This document shows positions 10,209 to 20,762 of a stretch of 64,000 bases of DNA, piece after piece. The position numbers and the translations under genes are program-made. Under the pieces are notes generated by a model. That model was not told the DNA's origin. It did not search any database and worked only from the letters and a program-made list of their open reading frames with translations. This DNA is from Morinoia aosen (taxonomy: Eukaryota; Arthropoda; Malacostraca; Amphipoda; Talitridae): the NCBI GenBank assembly GCA_030386875.1, contig CM059576.1, forward strand, positions 66,153,581 through 66,217,580, written 5' to 3'. How positions within the stretch are numbered: the first letter of the stretch is position 1; each line of letters opens with the position of its first letter.

Positions 10209-12659
10209 TGTCACGTCGTACAAGACGTGAGGAAATTTGAAGAAATTTGATAAATTCATTCCGGCAACATTCCGCGGATCCGCACTTCGTCCGCAAGAAT
10301 GACGCCAACGTTTTGTTTGTTCGAAGTGCGTGGAAGGAACAGGTTCCCGGATAATCTTGAGTTTATACGTCCTTTTAAACGTGAATTCGTGACAGGAGAC
10401 TATTTTTTTGAACGTGTTACCTTAGTAGCTATATTCATCGATCGCCTAACATATTTGCGCTTAGATAGCGGTGAACAGCCGGCTTCTGGAGCATTCGAGG
10501 ATGCTCCCGGTGGCCGGTGAGTCACCCACATTAAGCTGGACTAGCCGGCGTAGCGTTTCATAATCAGCAAGCTACAGTGTAATGCTGGGAATTAGCTCAG
10601 GTTCTGGTTTAACGGTTTTTTGGCTGGACACTGTGATTTTACCAATGAACTTTCCTATCTCTGTTCCACTGCTCCAAGTGATTTTGTGTTAACGTCCAAG
10701 TGTCCTCTTGCTCAACAACATTTACATAATAGCCAAGCCATGTAAGCTATGTTGTCATATATAATTGTAAACAATGTCATGGGCAGTAAATGCAACATGG
10801 AGAGACTGACATTTCAATGCCTCTTAGTCTACACAGAGGATTACTTGAAGTTTATTGCATTTCATAGATTAACACATGATAGCAAATTTTATATTTATTT
10901 GATAATACAAACCAACCACTGCTTCACTATTAAAAGATTTGTATACTGAAAATAAAAACTGTGGTGATTCTTCCATAGATTAGACATCAGTTGTTGATGA
11001 TTTTTCTTGTCTCTGTATTATTTCTTGTCTTTGTATTATTTCTTGTCTTTGGATTATTTATAACATTCATTAATATTTATAGCATTATAACATTCATTAA
11101 TAGAAGGATGTGAAGCAAAGTAAAACGCATTTAGTCAATTGGCTTCTTACCTATGAGCTGTGCTGGGCAAGTTGCGCCAGTCAGCAAGGTGGAAGCCTAA
11201 AGTTACGGCATTCAGTAGACTGAGTATAGGCGCAGAAATTTGAGGCCACTGGCTCATATCAGTTGTATTTTCAAAGCGACGCTGGCAAACGTGCACTTGC
11301 CTCGCTCATCTTTTATAGTAGAATTTATTGATAATGGTTGACTTGATGACCTGAGTGACTTGCCCCTGCCTTAGAGACCTAATTTTTGCTGTCTCTCTTC
11401 CACAGATAGGGTAAAGAAAGCCAGAGTAGGCACTTATTTTGCAGACTAAAATAATCTGTCACAGGCCTAAACTGAGGGACCTTTCCTCATCGTCTGTAAG
11501 TATTTTAGAGTATCCTCTTTCAACTTGTGATGTTACCTAACTCGTCATCTCTTTATATTGTGTGAAAACTTTATATTCATGTGAAAACTACAAACTTGTT
11601 GTGCGATCGTCCACCTTTTTTCAAATAAAGTGCTCATTGACTAATGACCGCTGTGTTAAGACTGTTAGATACGGATGTGTATTCATGTATATATCCTTTT
11701 ACGCTTCCTCAAAAAGACACTTTGAACATTGGGCGAAACAAGCGATTCATGTATCATTGCCTAGCGTTAGTGACACGAGTTTTACAATATTCGTGTGCGT
11801 ATCATAAATGTGTTCTTTCTAAATGTGGTTCTAGCTGTGTGTCTTTGGCAGGGTGTTCTTGATAATGGGTTCCTCGACTAGGTACTTATTCTCTTCCTTG
11901 CCAACGCAACGGAAACCTTTCTTGTTTCGTGAACTTATTTCCTAGCTTGCTGTTCCTGTGCACCTTGTGCGCAGATTCCGCGTTCCTCCAACTCCACACT
12001 AAATGGTGCCTTCTTCTTTCCTCTCTTGGAACATCTTTGTCGTAGTTGCGGGAGGCTAAAAATTTCCTATATAATGATATTAATTGAGTCATGGAATATC
12101 ATTGTGCTATGTCGTTCTGAGGACTATGCCCCGTGACCACTCTTATCGCCCACCGGTCATTGAAATGTCATGCCTAGCGTTAGCACTACCCGATTGCCTC
12201 TTATGTCTCCGGTATGAAGTTTCTTTCTTGTCGTGCGGTGATATATAAATGGTGCCTTCCTCCTTCCTATCTCAGAACATCTTGTCGTGGTTAAGGGAAG
12301 CTAAACCCCTCTCGTGTAACAACGAATACTGTGTTATGAATTCCGTCACTAGACTATCATACCTAGTTCTAACATTATTTAGCTGTTATCTGTGTTTTGC
12401 TCAAGATGTAGGATGCTCCTTTCTCGTCATGCAGCACCGTATAAATTAATTGTTCATTCGACTATAACCTTAAATTGGGGTTTTTGTCACGTAATTCCTA
12501 GCCCGAGTCTGAATCATATTTGTCTGTGCAGATATACGGCTCAACGGGATAAGAAATAAAAAACCTGAAGAGACCTCGTTTCCCTTTGGGCGTCCTACTG
12601 AGTTCCGTTCAATGGCGTGCTGAAGTGAAGATAGAAATCCACTAGCGCACGACATTACA
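10209..12659 (+). repeat. 5' LTR of the BEL/Pao element (2.45 kb)
   Basis: This direct repeat begins TGTCACGTCG and ends GACATTACA. It is unusually long for an LTR. It is mostly AT-rich and contains only short open frames, all duplicated in the other LTR. A polyadenylation-like AATAAA is present near 10,949 and another AATAAA near 11,622. Neither was tested. No conventional primer-binding site could be recognised in the first bases after its end. Confidence 0.92.
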
Positions 12660-12680
12660 GTATATAGACGCCAGCGGAAG

Positions 12681-15600
12681 GTGCCCTCCCACGAAGAAGC
12701 CCTCCAAAGAGGAGGCCCACAGCAGATTCTCAGCCGCCCGCGGCGAATATCCGAGACCACAGAAATGACCTCTCTCGGAAGAAAGAGCAAGCCTAGACTT
12801 CCACAGCTGGAAGAACAATTCCATACGGAGCTAGCAGCCTTGAACAATCTCCTGAATGGTGCAGTGCCACGAGATCTCAAGACGCCCAGCGAGGTGGATC
12901 AAGTCCACGCTGGAATCCGAGCAAAGGCTAAGACCGTCAAGCGAATCGGAGACCAGCTGGTCCTAGCCCTAGAGGGCTCGGGAGCCTCAGCAGAAGCGAC
13001 AGCAGTTCGAGACTCACTGACAATCGCCAGAGCCCGCAGGAAGAAGCTGATGGATTCAATAGGTCGCAGAAGCGAGGAGCTCCTGGGGAGCTCGTCACGG
13101 AGTGCGACAAAGGAACCCTCCCAGCGCAAGAGCTTGAGGTCAAAGAGGACCTCGTCCAAGAACCATCAGCAAGGCGCTGCCCATCAGAACAAGCCCCCAA
13201 AATCATCATTGGCTGAGAACAGGAACAGACACCGTTCCAACCGCCATCGTCGTCAGAGTCACCAAGGTTCGAGCTATTACAGCCAGAGTCAAGGCAGTGA
13301 GAGCGATCATAGCCAGAGCCTTCCCAGTGCCAGCTCTCGTCACAAAGACGGCGAATCCGAGCGCCGCGAGCCCCCTAGCCAAGGCAATAAGCAGATGCTC
13401 ATTGACATCACTGAAGAGCCATCGGTACTGTTGGCGCAAATCGCCATCGAGAGGTCGAAATTGAGGAACAGAAACCGAACGGAGAATGATCAGCACTTCG
13501 GTGAGCAGAATACCGAGCGCAAAGAGGACCGCACAGGAGCATGGGTCGACCTAGCCTTCCAGCATCACGTCATCGAACCCGCAGGGGGCACAACAGCGGT
13601 TGCGAATGCTTCGCCCCGTGACACCGATCTCGCACCTCCGATGAATCCCTCCGCACCAGCATTCCAGCCCCGGGCTTCCACCGGCTCACCTGCCGTGGTC
13701 TTTGAAACGAAGCCACCAGTGATCGACGGAGCTATGAGGCTCTCGATGATCGAAGATCTAAAAAAGACGCCAAGCCAACCTTACGCGGGAGAGGCTCACC
13801 TGTTCCACAGATGGTTCGATGCCATCAAGAGAAGGATGGAGAGGCTCGCCGTGGAGCCCATCGACGCCATCGAGATCCTCACGAACCACACCTGCGGCGA
13901 GCCAAGGAGCCTCATTGACGACACCCTGGCAGCTACCTACTTGGACACAGCGGCCCTGCTCACCCTCATCGTCGAACAATTGAAGACTCGCTTCGCCTCC
14001 GACGACAGAGTAGCCGATAGCCTGCTCGAACGCCTCGCGCAAACGTCAGACATACGGGGAACAAAGGGCGACCGCACGGTCGGTCTCCAGCTGCGGAAGT
14101 TCAGCGACGCCTGTATAGCGATTCATCACACAATGCAGCACAACAAAAGCCTGGCCTTCCTGAACACCGACGTAGGGCTGTCTCCCATCGTTGAGAGGCT
14201 ACCCTTCTTCGTTCTGGACGCCTGGAGAAGCGAACGAACTAGGCACAGAAGACTGTTTGGATCGCTACCTGATTTCGCCAGGTTCTGCGAGTTCATCAAA
14301 ACGCTGTCGGACACCCAGTGTGATAGTTTTGGGGCATCGAACCTCAACTGGGTGAGCAATCGACTCGACACGGCCGCCCCCGCTCGCCTCAATCCAAGAG
14401 CCTCGCGAGTTCTCTACACGTCCTCAGAGAATCAAACCGGCAGCTGCATTCTCCACCAGAGTGCACAGCACGCGACAAACTCGTGCCAAACGGTAAGAAA
14501 GATGGAATCTCGGAAGAAGAAGGACTTCATTCGCGAGCACAAGCTGTGCTACCGCTGTCTGGGGACTCATTGGGCAAAGCATTGCAAAGAGATCGTGAAG
14601 TGCGACGATTGCGGAGCCGAGAATCACACCACAACCGCTCACATCAACTGGCGAGCAGCGGGAAATTCGAGTGAAACCACTCGTCGGGAGAGACCCAGTC
14701 GAGAACCGAGCGACGACAGAGCTCAGAGCGAACTCGGGGAGAGATTGAGAGCCGTGGCCCTGGCCTCTCGCGTACCCGCAGCCGAGAAGGGTGCATGCAG
14801 CAAAGTTGTCCTGGCAGACGTTATCGACGAGAACAAGGGTCGGTCGTGCCGCGCCTACGTAATCTTAGATGAGCAAAGTACCACGTCCTTCTGCTCTCCT
14901 AAGCTGTTGGACGCCCTCCGCGTGACAACCCCCAAGTCTCACTACGAGCTGGAAACGCTGACCGATCAATCCGCCGCTCGATACGGCAGACGCGTGTCAG
15001 GGCTGAAAATAAAGGGAGTGTCCGAAGACCAAACATTCGAGCTCCCACCGATGTTGGAATGCAACTCCATCCCCGATAGAAAGAAAGCAGTTGCGACCTA
15101 CGAACGCGTCGCAAGAACCCCGGAGATATCGCACTTCGCTCACCATTTCTTGCCCTTGGACAAACACGCAGAAGTCGCGGTGCTCCTAGGGACGGACTGT
15201 GGAGACCTACTCTACAGCCACTCCGACAAACAACGTCGTAAGGCTCCGTTCGTCCACCACACCGCCTTGGGCTGGGCAGTGGTCGGCAAGGTGAACGACG
15301 ACGTCTGCCCCGAAGGAGAGCACTCTTACACGGTCGCAAGAATCGTAGCCGAAGTCGCTCTCAAAACCTGTGGCCCGGAGGCGTGCCTTGATCTGTTTTC
15401 AGGAAAAGACGCTATTACCCAGCAGCACAGCGACGAGACCTCTCAACCGCGGCCCCCCGACGACCGCGGAGACCCTGAAAAGACGAAAAACACAAGGATG
15501 GAGGACGAGAATCAAGCGGGAGCCCCGCCAGCGCCGAGATTTATCAACCAGTCAGCAACAAACGATGAAATGGACGCACAGTGCGATCCAGACAGCGCAC

Positions 15601-16217
15601 CACCGAAGTCCAAGAAGAAACGGAAACGGGAGCTTCCGCACCTTGGTGATCCGAAGAGAAAGCACGACGCGCACCATGCTGAGCGCACCTCCGTTGATAA
15701 GAGAGCTCGACGGAACGGGCCAAGCAAAGGAGAAGGCTGCCCCGTAGCCCCCGACCCTCCAGGAGACGCCAAGCACCCACCTCCATTCTCCCTTAACCAG
15801 CCTCTCAGTACCGCCTATGCGACAAGCCGCCGTCGGAATCCGAAGCATCGGGACGAGCACGACGCACTCGCTGACGCACGAGGAATGCCGGGCAACGTTG
15901 AGAAAGACCAGGAGACAACACCCGGACCCCTCCAGAGGTCCACCACCCGCCAGCGAAGGAAAGTGCGACGTTGGTCGGGGAAGACGAGAGGACTCCTCTA
16001 TGAGTCACGCCCGCGCAGCAGGTGGAAGGCCACCCACACGTCGCTGAAGACAGCACCGACGTGTCCCGCGGGGCGAGACGGCTGCGATGAGCACGTAGTG
16101 GGTGGCGCCCCGCCACTGAACCAGCCCTTGACCAGCACTTCCCCCCCCCCCCCGAAGGCAGTTATTGGTGGCCAGAGCCACCAAGGGGGGGGGAGTGTCA
16201 CGTCGTACAAGACGTGA
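12681..16217 (+). CDS. Pao-type Gag-protease polyprotein (fossil element gene)
   Basis: This is a single long open frame of over 1,170 codons. The first ATG, near 12,765, is the likelier start. The N-terminal third is charged and low-complexity (Ser, Arg, Gln). A helical capsid-like domain of the BEL/Pao type spans about 13,740-14,330. Two zinc knuckles follow: CYRCLGTHWAKHC (about 14,547-14,586) and CDDCGAENH (about 14,602). A Pao-type aspartic protease comes next (about 14,760-15,310), with the active site written ILDEQS near 14,863, a form seen in some BEL/Pao proteases. The C-terminal 280 residues are low-complexity, Lys/Arg/Pro-rich and without a recognised domain. The frame runs a few codons into the 3' LTR. 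The product would assemble and mature particles but could not reverse-transcribe on its own. Confidence 0.85.
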   Translation: MPSHEEALQRGGPQQILSRPRRISETTEMTSLGRKSKPRLPQLEEQFHTELAALNNLLNGAVPRDLKTPSEVDQVHAGIRAKAKTVKRIGDQLVLALEGSGASAEATAVRDSLTIARARRKKLMDSIGRRSEELLGSSSRSATKEPSQRKSLRSKRTSSKNHQQGAAHQNKPPKSSLAENRNRHRSNRHRRQSHQGSSYYSQSQGSESDHSQSLPSASSRHKDGESERREPPSQGNKQMLIDITEEPSVLLAQIAIERSKLRNRNRTENDQHFGEQNTERKEDRTGAWVDLAFQHHVIEPAGGTTAVANASPRDTDLAPPMNPSAPAFQPRASTGSPAVVFETKPPVIDGAMRLSMIEDLKKTPSQPYAGEAHLFHRWFDAIKRRMERLAVEPIDAIEILTNHTCGEPRSLIDDTLAATYLDTAALLTLIVEQLKTRFASDDRVADSLLERLAQTSDIRGTKGDRTVGLQLRKFSDACIAIHHTMQHNKSLAFLNTDVGLSPIVERLPFFVLDAWRSERTRHRRLFGSLPDFARFCEFIKTLSDTQCDSFGASNLNWVSNRLDTAAPARLNPRASRVLYTSSENQTGSCILHQSAQHATNSCQTVRKMESRKKKDFIREHKLCYRCLGTHWAKHCKEIVKCDDCGAENHTTTAHINWRAAGNSSETTRRERPSREPSDDRAQSELGERLRAVALASRVPAAEKGACSKVVLADVIDENKGRSCRAYVILDEQSTTSFCSPKLLDALRVTTPKSHYELETLTDQSAARYGRRVSGLKIKGVSEDQTFELPPMLECNSIPDRKKAVATYERVARTPEISHFAHHFLPLDKHAEVAVLLGTDCGDLLYSHSDKQRRKAPFVHHTALGWAVVGKVNDDVCPEGEHSYTVARIVAEVALKTCGPEACLDLFSGKDAITQQHSDETSQPRPPDDRGDPEKTKNTRMEDENQAGAPPAPRFINQSATNDEMDAQCDPDSAPPKSKKKRKRELPHLGDPKRKHDAHHAERTSVDKRARRNGPSKGEGCPVAPDPPGDAKHPPPFSLNQPLSTAYATSRRRNPKHRDEHDALADARGMPGNVEKDQETTPGPLQRSTTRQRRKVRRWSGKTRGLLYESRPRSRWKATHTSLKTAPTCPAGRDGCDEHVVGGAPPLNQPLTSTSPPPPKAVIGGQSHQGGGSVTSYKT
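16183..16195 (+). promoter_or_regulatory. Polypurine tract
   Basis: AAGGGGGGGGGAG lies directly against the 3' LTR and fits the plus-strand primer site of an LTR element. It is also one arm of a possible strong hairpin. A 13-C run at 16141-16153 can pair with its G run, and GGTGGC...GCCACC (16167-16182) forms a stem inside. Confidence 0.8.
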
Positions 16218-18647
16218 GGAAATTTGAAGAAATTTGATAAATTTATTCCGGCAACATTCCGCGGATCCGCACTTCGTCCGCAAGAATGACGCCAACGTTT
16301 TGTTTGTTCGAAGTGCGTGGAAGGAACAGGTTCCCGGATAATCTTAAGTTTATACGTCCTTTTAAACGTGAATTCGTGACAGGAGACTATTTTTTTGAAC
16401 GTGTTACCTTAGTAGCTATATTCATCGATCGCCTAACATATTTGCGCTTAGATAGCGGTGAACAGCCGGCTTCTGGAGCATTCGAGGATGCTCCCGGTGG
16501 CCGGTGAGTCACCCACATTAAGCTGGACTAGCCGGCGTAGCGTTTCATAATCAGCAAGCTACAGTGTAATGCTGGGAATTAGCTCAGGTTCTGGTTTAAC
16601 GGTTTTTTGGCTGGACACTGTGATTTTACCAATGAACTTTCCTATCTCTGTTCCACTGCTCCAAGTGATTTTGTGTTAACGTCCAAGTGTCCTCTCGCTC
16701 AACAACATTTACATAATAGCCAAGCCATGTAAGCTATGTTGTCATATATAATTGTAAACAATGTCATGGGCAGTAAATGCAACATGGAGAGACTGACATT
16801 TCAATGCCTCTTAGTCTACACAGAGGATTACTTGAAGTTTATTGCATTTCATAGATTAACACATGATAGCAAATTTTATATTTATTTGATAATACAAACC
16901 AACCACTGCTTCACTATTAAAAGATTTGTATACTGAAAATAAAAACTGTGGTGATTCTTCCATAGATTAGACATCAGTTGTTGATGATTTTTCTTGTCTC
17001 TGTATTATTTCTTGTCTTTGTATTATTTCTTGTCTTTGGATTATTTATAACATTCATTAATATTTATAGCATTATAACATTCATTAATAGAAGGATGTGA
17101 AGCAAAGTAAAACGCATTTAGTCAATTGGCTTCTTACCTATGAGCTGTGCTGGGCAAGTTGCGCCAGTCAGCAAGGTGGAAGCCTAAAGTTACGGCATTC
17201 AGTAGACTGAGTATAGGCGCAGAAATTTGAGGCCACTGGCTCATATCAGTTGTATTTTCAAAGCGACGCTGGCAAACGTGCACTTGCCTCTCTCATCTTT
17301 TATAGTAGAATTTATTGATAATGGTTGACTTGATGACCTGAGTGACTTGCCCCTGCCTTAGAGACCTAATTTTTGCTGTCCCTCTTCCACAGATAGGGTA
17401 AAGAAAGCCAGAGTAGGCACTTATTTTGCAGACTAAAATAATCTGTCACAGGCCTAAACTGAGGGACCTTTCCTCATCGTCTGTAAGTATTTTAGAGTAT
17501 CCTCTTTCAACTTGTGATGTTACCTAACTCGTCATCTCTTTATATTGTGTGAAAACTTTATATTCATGTGAAAACTACAAACTTGTTGTGCGATCGTCCA
17601 CCTTTTTTCAAATAAAGTGCTCATTGACTAATGACCGCTGTGTTAAGACTGTTAGATACGGATGTGTATTCATGTATATATCCTTTTACGCTTCCTCAAA
17701 AAGACACTTTGAACATTGGGCGAAACAAGCGATTCATGTATCATTGCCTAGCGTTAGTGACACGAGTTTTACAATATTCGTGTGCGTATCATAAATGTGT
17801 TCTTTCTAAATGTGGTTCTAGCTGTGTGTCTTTGGCAGGGTGTTCTTGATAATGGGTTCCTCGACTAGGTACTTATTCTCTTCCTTGCCAACGCAACGGA
17901 AACCTTTCTTGTTTCGTGAACTTATTTCCTAGCTTGCTGTTCCTGTGCACCTTGTGCGCAGATTCCGCGTTCCTCCAACTCCACACTAAATGGTGCCTTC
18001 TTCTTTCCTCTCTTGGAACATCTTTGTCGTAGTTGCGGGAGGCTAAAACTTTCCTATATAATGATATTAATTGAGTCATGGAATATCATTGTGCTATGTC
18101 GTTCTGAGGACTATGCCCCGTGACCACTCTTATCGCCCACCGGTCATTGAAATGTCATGCCTAGCGTTAGCACTACCCGATTGCCTCTTATGTCTCCGGT
18201 ATGAAGTTTCTTTCTTGTCGTGCGGTGATATATAATTGGTGCCTTCCTCCTTCCTATCTCAGAACATCTTGTCGTGGTTAAGGGAAGCTAAACCCCTCTC
18301 GTGTAACAACGAATACTGTGTTATGAATTCCGTCACTAGACTATCATACCTAGTTCTAACATTATTTAGCTGTTATCTGTGTTTTGCTCAAGATGTAGGA
18401 TGCTCCTTTCTCGTCATGCAGCACCGTATAAATTAATTGTTCATTCGACTATAACCTTAAATTGGGGTTTTTGTCACGTAATTCCTAGCCCGAGTCTGAA
18501 TCATATTTGTCTGTGCAGATATACGGTTCAACGGGATAAGAAATAAAAAAACCTGAAGAGACCTCGTTTCCCTTTGGGCGTCCTACTGAGTTCCGTTCAA
18601 TGGCGTGCTGAAGTGAAGATAGAAATCCACTAGCGCACGACATTACA
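16196..18647 (+). repeat. 3' LTR of the BEL/Pao element (2.45 kb)
   Basis: This is a 2,452-bp copy of 10209-12659, almost identical along its whole length and with the same TGT...ACA ends. It is followed by GGTTT, matching the five bases before the 5' LTR. The near identity dates the insertion as very recent on any usual insect substitution rate. Confidence 0.92.
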
Positions 18648-20062
18648 GGTTTGTTGCATGGATAGGGCACAGAGTTGATGTGTTCTAGTGTTCGTTTATT
18701 TTTGCTTGTGTTCATTTTTTGCCATTAGAGATTCAAACTTGATTATGATTTTACTTCATATATGCATGCATTTAACCTTGGTGTGTTGTGCACTGTTTTT
18801 AAAATGACTATGATGGAGGGAAGTGTCATACAGAAAATCATATAAATTTAGCAAGTTTTCAGGATTGATACTATTCCTTTTAAATGATTGTATGGATGTG
18901 AATTGTGAGTGTAATGATCAGTATTGAAATAAATAGATGCTTCTCATTTTTAATTCTTCCTTAGCCCTTCTAGATCTTATATTACAAAATATAGAGATTT
19001 TGTGTGGGTTTCTTGAGGTAAACCGGATTTTTTGTTTCTATTATATATGTTTTTTTTCAGTCCAAAGACCTGTGTGTGATTGACATGTGCTGGCAATGGG
19101 ATTGATCAAAATCTTGCAATTCATTCATTAATTTCTTGTTTCATTGAGCTTCTCCCTTCCACTGTTAAGAAAACTGTTTAATCCGATTGGTCATTCAACT
19201 TGTGTTATAGCTTTGGATGAATACCTATGGCTGTAACAGATATTTGAATGATTTACAACATACTATCTCTGAGGTAGAAACAAAAAACCTTCATGCTTTT
19301 TCACATCTCTGTTTCCATGTCACTATATCTGAGTTTCTATAAGGTCAAGCTGCTAATATATGTTTTTTTTATCACACTGCGTTTTCCCCTTGACGTCCCA
19401 AATGGTGAAGAATTAGGTACAATTTACGCATTCAAATGATCATTATGAGCCCTTTACTAAACACGCATGCTCGTCCAACCTGTTCAAATCAAACCTCTCG
19501 TTTGTTTAATTACTTATCATTCCGAGTTGCAGGACATTTTTATTCAGGTACTTTTTCAATGAAATATTCATGCTTTTTTGATACTTTAGTATTTTGGACT
19601 AGATGCCTCGTTTTTGTTAACGAAATTAGAAGAACATTAGAAATTAGAAGAACACCGTCGCATTCTAAATTTTTTTATTTTTTGCGCCCCAACTTCATGT
19701 TATTGGGGATTGATAAACTTAACTTCTTTCTATTGTTTATTTTTTACACAAATGACTATCAAGACATACACCACCAGGAGCTGTTCTACTGGAAGAAAGT
19801 CTTCTAGCACATGAGGTCCTGCCAGCATTGCAGGAGCTGAAGTCACAGCATGAGGTCGATTCCCAGCAGTTAGATCGTGATCTTTAGAGCCTAAAATCCT
19901 TTAAAGGTGTGTTATTTTTTGTTATGCATGAGGGAGAGTGATCTAATTACTCCCACTGTTCATGGTATCAATGACTTTTTGGTACTCAATTTTGTTGAAT
20001 ATAGATACAGGGATATCGATAGATTTGACTCAAGGAGTAGAAAGCAATGCTCTAAATTTTGA
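18648..20062. other. AT-rich non-coding stretch with one exon-like segment
   Basis: No gene is recognised. An AATAAA signal lies near 18,929. The only stretch with a coding look is about 19,771-19,911. After ACCACCAG it reads as a GC-richer, helix-forming frame (including LLAHEVLPALQELKSQHE) and ends near a possible donor AAAGGTGTG. One stop (TAG) falls in this frame near 19,884. It could be a decayed or alternative host exon, and I do not recognise the protein. A 123-codon open frame at 19,436-19,807 overlaps it but looks like chance in AT-rich DNA. Confidence 0.4.
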
Positions 20063-20454
20063 TATACAGGGTGTTGTGTATTCGATGCATGTATTTTAAC
20101 CACAGATAGAGCTATGAAAAACTTCCTCTTTGGTGATTTTATTGATTATAAAATCAAATTTTCCACAAAGTTACATCACTTCAAAGTTTTTTACTATGAA
20201 TACTTTTGGTCGTAAAAATTGATTTCTTGTTTGATTTTCATGAAAATTTAGTTTATGGTAATAATTAGTTTACTTTCAAATTAAATATTTCAAATTACTG
20301 CAAAATATTGGCCCAAAAAGTAATTACAGAGGTCTAAAGTCAAAGCCAAATACTTTTATGTCCTCAACTGAAAATTTACAAAAAACTCATTGCATCACAA
20401 AGTTTATGTCAAGAGCTTTCAAATGATGTACTGAAATTGCTGGTTATCTTCCTA

Positions 20455-20762
20455 TTTTCTACTTTAGAATCGATTTTGACGACCAAAACAGCCCCTGGTT
20501 CTGTGTGTAGCCTCACTATAAGGCTGCTACCGTCGCGTCGCACCAGCATGTAACGTTAAATAAACAAGTTACTTGTTTATTTATCCAAATTCTGAAAAAC
20601 TAACACATTGTACAATCGCCACATAAAGTTACTTCGATTCACAAGTTCAACAAGTTAGTTTATGTTACATGCCGGCGTGACGTGACGATAGCAGCCTTGT
20701 AGTGAGGCTACACGCTGAGCCAGGCAGCTGTTTTGGTCGTGAAAATCGATTGTAAAGTAGGA
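20455..20762. repeat. Inner, best-conserved hairpin of the foldback element
   Basis: About 110 bp beginning TACTTTAGAATCGATTTT at 20,459 pair with the complement ending near 20,762. Both arms contain GACCAAAACAGC and a GTAGCCTCACTA motif. The loop of about 60 bases lies near 20,580-20,640. This is the innermost and best-preserved part of the larger inverted repeat. Confidence 0.75.

Larger units (their letters stand above)
10209..18647 (+). mobile_element. BEL/Pao-type element with gag-protease only
   Basis: This 8.4-kb element is bounded by LTRs of 2.45 kb (10209-12659 and 16196-18647) and a 5-bp target duplication, GGTTT (10204-10208 and 18648-18652). LTR ends are TGT...ACA. By eye only about nine substitutions and one length change separate the LTRs (over 99.5 percent identity), so the insertion is very recent. 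Between them lie one long open frame with Pao-type gag and protease features and a G-rich polypurine tract. No reverse transcriptase, RNase H or integrase is seen. It should therefore depend on a complete relative for copying. The gag frame itself looks whole. Confidence 0.9.

Noticed and set aside
10039-10308. Small open frames at the BEL LTR start, repeated at 16,005-16,295
   Set aside because: They are antisense frames across the LTR edge, duplicated only because the LTR is duplicated.
19436-19807. 123-codon open frame on the plus strand
   Set aside because: Phe-, Leu- and Asn-rich in AT-rich DNA, with no recognisable domain and no supporting signals.
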